Positions 29,561 to 32,065 of a DNA stretch of 32,065 nt are shown here, in pieces (position 1 is the stretch's first letter; each line of letters starts with the position of its first letter). Below the pieces are notes generated by a model. It was not told the origin of the DNA, ran no database searches, and worked only from the letters and a program-made list of their open reading frames with translations. A program made the position numbers and the translations under genes. The DNA comes from Bacteroidaceae bacterium (GTDB lineage Bacteria; Bacteroidota; Bacteroidia; Bacteroidales; Bacteroidaceae), in the NCBI GenBank assembly GCA_900771425.1, contig CAAGNV010000054.1, positions 1-32,065 of the forward strand. Reading direction: 5' to 3'.

Positions 29561-31714
29561 TCAGAAAATATAATTTTCGTCATCTGAGGCATCTGAAAGT
29601 GGCACGTTTGCGTTCATTTCCTTACGTTCTGCTGGATTATTCTTCGTTGCCGATGGTTCATCCGAGCCGTGGTGGTCCGTCTGTTTTTTGCTGGAAGATT
29701 TACTTTCTTCCTTGTCAAACTCGTCGAGCGTCATACCGTAAGTCGTTCGAAGCACCTTGAACTCTGTACGACGGTTCAGGGCATTGCAGACATCCTGTTC
29801 CTCTGGTTTCAGTTTCATGATAAAGGCTTCGGTCAGAGTGTCGCCCTCATTAAGGAATGCATGTGCTTCCGCAAGTCGTCTGCGAACCTGTTTAGGCTGA
29901 TTCTCGCCATAGCCGCGAGCAACCAATCGGTCTGACTTAATACCATGTTCTATCAGATATCCAACAACTGACTCTGCCCTTCGCTGAGAGAGACGTTCGT
30001 TGTAGGCATCATTGCCTCGGTAGTCGCAATGCGAAGATAGTTCAATCGTGATGTTCGGATTCTCATTGAGCATGGTAACGAGTTGATCGAGGGCTTCGGT
30101 CGATTCTGGTGTGAGGGTCGCCTTGTCAAACTCATAGAAGATATTTTCGATAAGTACCGGTATGTTGATTGGCGGCAGTGGGAACTGCAAGGTATATTCC
30201 TCGCTTTCTTCTGATTGCCTTACGCATATTTCCTGTTTCACATTCAGATAGCCCTTGCATTGTCCAAGCATGACATAACGCACTCCAGGCTTTAGCACCA
30301 TCTGGAACGAGCCGTCGCCACGAACACTCATCTTCTCATTCGTGCCGTCGTCACCTACTACGTGGACAAGTCCTTCGGGCAGTTCGTAACCGTCCTTCTC
30401 ATAAACCCAGCCTGTAACTGCCTGGATGATTTCCGGCAACTCGAAGCTATATATGTTTTCCAGTCCACGGTTATTATCGCCTCGGCTCGAGCAATAGAAG
30501 CCACGGTTATGAATACCTTCGAACGTCATGCCGAAGTCATCTGAGTATGAGTTAAGCGGATATTGCTGGTTTTCCACGACCCAGCCCCGGATTGAGTCAG
30601 GGGTAGCCTTGAAGATGTCGAGTCCACCCATGCCAGGATGTCCGTCTGAAGAGAAATAGAGGTCACCAGTAGGACGGAACGAAGGAAACATCTCGTCGCC
30701 GGCTGTATTGATTGGCCGGCCCACGTTCTCTACGCCGCCAAAGCCACCCGATACAATACGTGTGCGCCAGATGTCAAGTCCTCCTTCACCGCCCGGCATG
30801 TCACTGACAAAATAGAGCCATTCGCCGTCGGGTGAAACGGCAGGATGAGCAAATGCAGAAAGTGTATCCTTCGATATCTCGCACTTCGTAGGCTTACCCC
30901 ATGAAGCATCAGAACGGGCAGATTGCCATATTTCGGCATATCGTGGATAGTCCGGATCTGACGAGCAACGGGTAAAGTACAGGGTCTTGCCGTCAGGTGA
31001 GACGCAGCTGACGCCCTCATCGTATTCAGAATTAAGTCCCGACTCGATTTCTTCAACAGCCTTCCATTTGCCACTCTCATCCTTATGAGCCATAAACATA
31101 TCAGCATACTTCAATCCCGATACGCCGTTGAGGTCATCACCTTGCGCGTCACGACGGGTCGAGGTAATGATAAGTTGGTCGGACTCATCGCCAAAGAGCA
31201 TCGGCGAATAGTCGGAACGAGACGAACAGAAGTTTGCTTCACGCTTTATTTGATATAGATTAGGATTTTCTTTCCATTGTGGTCCCAGTTCACACGACAG
31301 CAATCCGGCATGCGCCAGTTCGTTTGATTGGTCTTTTTGCAGATATTGTTCAAACGACTCGCGTGCAAGTTTATAATTGCCTACTTTCAGTTGCTGGCGA
31401 CCTAAAAGAATCAATACGGTGGAGTCGGGATATCCGTACCGTACTGCATTTGAAAATGCTTGCGCTGCTTTTTGCGGGTTATTTATGCGACGATAGCAGT
31501 CGCCTACACGGAAAGCACGGTCGGCACGTTTTGCCTTTTCCTTCGACGGCACGGCTTGATACGACTTACGATAGAATTGAGCAGCACGATAATATTCGCC
31601 CATACTATATGCTTGTTCGCCCTTTTTGAAATTGATGGCTTCGTTGCTGCACGAGGTCATGACATATAAGGCGAGCACTGACACGAATATATGTTTACTG
31701 CTGATTTTATTCAT
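29561..31714 (-). CDS. porE: PorE-like OmpA-family lipoprotein (TPR, propeller, OmpA)
   Basis: This 717-residue outer-membrane-associated lipoprotein has the domain order of PorE, a peptidoglycan-binding component of the type IX secretion system. The ATG at 31714 begins a lipoprotein signal (MNKISSKHIFVSVLALYVMTSC, Cys22); the frame continues upstream to 31900 but that part overlaps the neighbouring gene in another frame and is rejected. TPR helices span about 25-135. A PD40/WD40-like propeller follows (about 160-430), with repeated SPDG blades such as VSPDGKTLYFTR and VSPDGEWLYFVSD. A carboxypeptidase-regulatory-like fold covers about 432-500. The OmpA domain (520-640) carries the conserved SSHCDYRGNDAYNERLSQRRAESV with Asp564 and Arg579, which bind peptidoglycan. 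An acidic-basic tail follows. Confidence 0.85.
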   Translation of the reverse strand: MNKISSKHIFVSVLALYVMTSCSNEAINFKKGEQAYSMGEYYRAAQFYRKSYQAVPSKEKAKRADRAFRVGDCYRRINNPQKAAQAFSNAVRYGYPDSTVLILLGRQQLKVGNYKLARESFEQYLQKDQSNELAHAGLLSCELGPQWKENPNLYQIKREANFCSSRSDYSPMLFGDESDQLIITSTRRDAQGDDLNGVSGLKYADMFMAHKDESGKWKAVEEIESGLNSEYDEGVSCVSPDGKTLYFTRCSSDPDYPRYAEIWQSARSDASWGKPTKCEISKDTLSAFAHPAVSPDGEWLYFVSDMPGGEGGLDIWRTRIVSGGFGGVENVGRPINTAGDEMFPSFRPTGDLYFSSDGHPGMGGLDIFKATPDSIRGWVVENQQYPLNSYSDDFGMTFEGIHNRGFYCSSRGDNNRGLENIYSFELPEIIQAVTGWVYEKDGYELPEGLVHVVGDDGTNEKMSVRGDGSFQMVLKPGVRYVMLGQCKGYLNVKQEICVRQSEESEEYTLQFPLPPINIPVLIENIFYEFDKATLTPESTEALDQLVTMLNENPNITIELSSHCDYRGNDAYNERLSQRRAESVVGYLIEHGIKSDRLVARGYGENQPKQVRRRLAEAHAFLNEGDTLTEAFIMKLKPEEQDVCNALNRRTEFKVLRTTYGMTLDEFDKEESKSSSKKQTDHHGSDEPSATKNNPAERKEMNANVPLSDASDDENYIF

Positions 31715-31725
31715 TTTGTCGTTGA

Positions 31726-31748
31726 AAAGGCATCGATTAATTAGATGC
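31726..31748 (-). terminator. Weak hairpin terminator after the topoisomerase gene
   Basis: GCATC and GATGC (31730-31734 and 31744-31748) form a five-bp stem, and a TTTT run follows on the minus strand just before the PorE-like gene. It is weak and may not separate the two genes. Confidence 0.3.
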
Positions 31749-31779
31749 TTCAATATAATATAACGCAAATCGTCTGGAT

Positions 31780-32065
31780 TTATTGTGCGTCGAATGGCCG
31801 ACGGAATGTGCAGCCCTCTTTCCATCGACTGCATCCATAGGCGGTTTTGCCCTTTATGATTGTGCCTTGGCCGCATACCGGGCACGGCAGTCCTACCCAT
31901 TCGTCTGTATGCTGCACTGATGGAGCAGGGGCAGATGGTTGGGATGCTGATGGTGCAGTGGCGGTTGAAGCGGAAGCGGTTGAAGCGGAAGCGGTTGAAG
32001 CGGAAGCGGTTGAAGCGGAAGCGGTTGAAGCGGAAGCGGTTGAAGCGGAAGCGGTTGAAGAAGGA
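31780..32065 (-). CDS. topB: C-terminal fragment of a TopB-like DNA topoisomerase (zinc-ribbon end)
   Basis: The frame is open from the window edge to the stop at 31782-31780, giving the last 94 residues of a larger protein. The C-terminus is a C4 zinc ribbon, LPCPVCGQGTIIKGKTAYGC followed by SRWKEGCTFRRPF, which closely resembles the end of Bacteroidetes topoisomerase III (TopB) proteins; other proteins with topoisomerase-type C4 fingers are possible. Before it lies a linker rich in alanine, serine, threonine and proline, built on the transcript strand from a perfect 15-nt in-frame repeat (Ala-Ser-Ala-Ser-Thr). Upstream catalytic domains lie outside the window. Confidence 0.7.
   Translation of the reverse strand, partial: PSSTASASTASASTASASTASASTASASTASASTATAPSASQPSAPAPSVQHTDEWVGLPCPVCGQGTIIKGKTAYGCSRWKEGCTFRRPFDAQ
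31963..32065 (-). repeat. 15-nt in-frame tandem repeat in the topoisomerase linker
   Basis: Six perfect copies of a 15-base unit (plus strand GGTTGAAGCGGAAGC) run 31963-32052, and a seventh diverges at 32053-32065 at the window edge. Each encodes Ala-Ser-Ala-Ser-Thr on the minus strand. Perfect identity suggests recent expansion by slippage. Copy number is a lower bound because the window ends here. Confidence 0.92.

Noticed and set aside
31715..31900. Upstream extension of the PorE-like gene to 31900
   Set aside because: It would remove the signal peptide from the N-terminus and overlaps the zinc-ribbon gene in another frame.
1..32065. tRNA or rRNA genes
   Set aside because: No cloverleaf or rRNA-like stretch was recognised on either strand.

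Overview
The window comes from a Bacteroidales genome, most like Prevotella or a close relative. Three things support this: (i) -7 boxes of the Bacteroidetes type TAnnTTTG lie upstream of many genes, with A-rich leaders and little Shine-Dalgarno signal; (ii) the gene content is typical of the phylum, including an Rpb6/omega-like RpoZ, a DUF4293 protein, a PorE-like type IX secretion lipoprotein with TPR, propeller and OmpA parts, and a lipoprotein aldose 1-epimerase next to an SSS sugar transporter; (iii) the secreted proteins carry lipoboxes or short Bacteroidetes signal peptides.

Layout. 1-1791: the left edge holds the 5' end of an IS3-family transposase gene and its probable terminus, abutting a GH3 glycosidase gene cut off inside its PA14 domain. 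1884-6028 (minus): a compact housekeeping run, bamD - rpoZ - DUF4293 - nitroreductase - DUF2520/Rossmann - kdsC-like phosphatase - maf. 6204-12016 (plus): hpt, adk, obgE, a secreted protein of unknown role, a uridine-phosphorylase-like enzyme and mltG, followed by a SWIM/SNF2 helicase (12231-14972). 15117-26210 (minus): an L-arabinose locus reading galM - SSS transporter - | terminator | - araD - inserted four-helix-bundle cassette - araA - araB - membrane protein - transketolase. 26806-28743 (plus): a DUF2461 protein and an RsmF-like rRNA methyltransferase. 28806-32065 (minus): a hypothetical protein, the PorE-like lipoprotein and the C-terminus of a topoisomerase.

The arabinose genes form one pathway: GalM interconverts sugar anomers outside the inner membrane, the transporter takes the sugar up with a cation, AraA, AraB and AraD convert L-arabinose to D-xylulose 5-phosphate, and transketolase feeds this into the pentose phosphate pathway. 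No arabinose regulator gene is in the window.

The two most unusual signals are non-coding or mobile. First, three intergenic clusters (9737-9842, 12037-12150, 26464-26598) share an exact 22-nt period and one internal register, AAG-N9-TTC. Two of them are clearly the same repeat (20 of 22 positions identical), found on opposite strands about 17 kb apart; the third is a degenerate relative built around a perfect hairpin. Second, a gene of the 23S rRNA intervening-sequence / four-helix-bundle family sits in the arabinose operon exactly between two 32-nt inverted repeats (29 of 32 identical), each made of four AATTGAN heptamers. This architecture recalls rRNA intervening sequences but lies in a protein-coding operon.

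All calls were made by eye. No similarity search, folding or promoter software was run.
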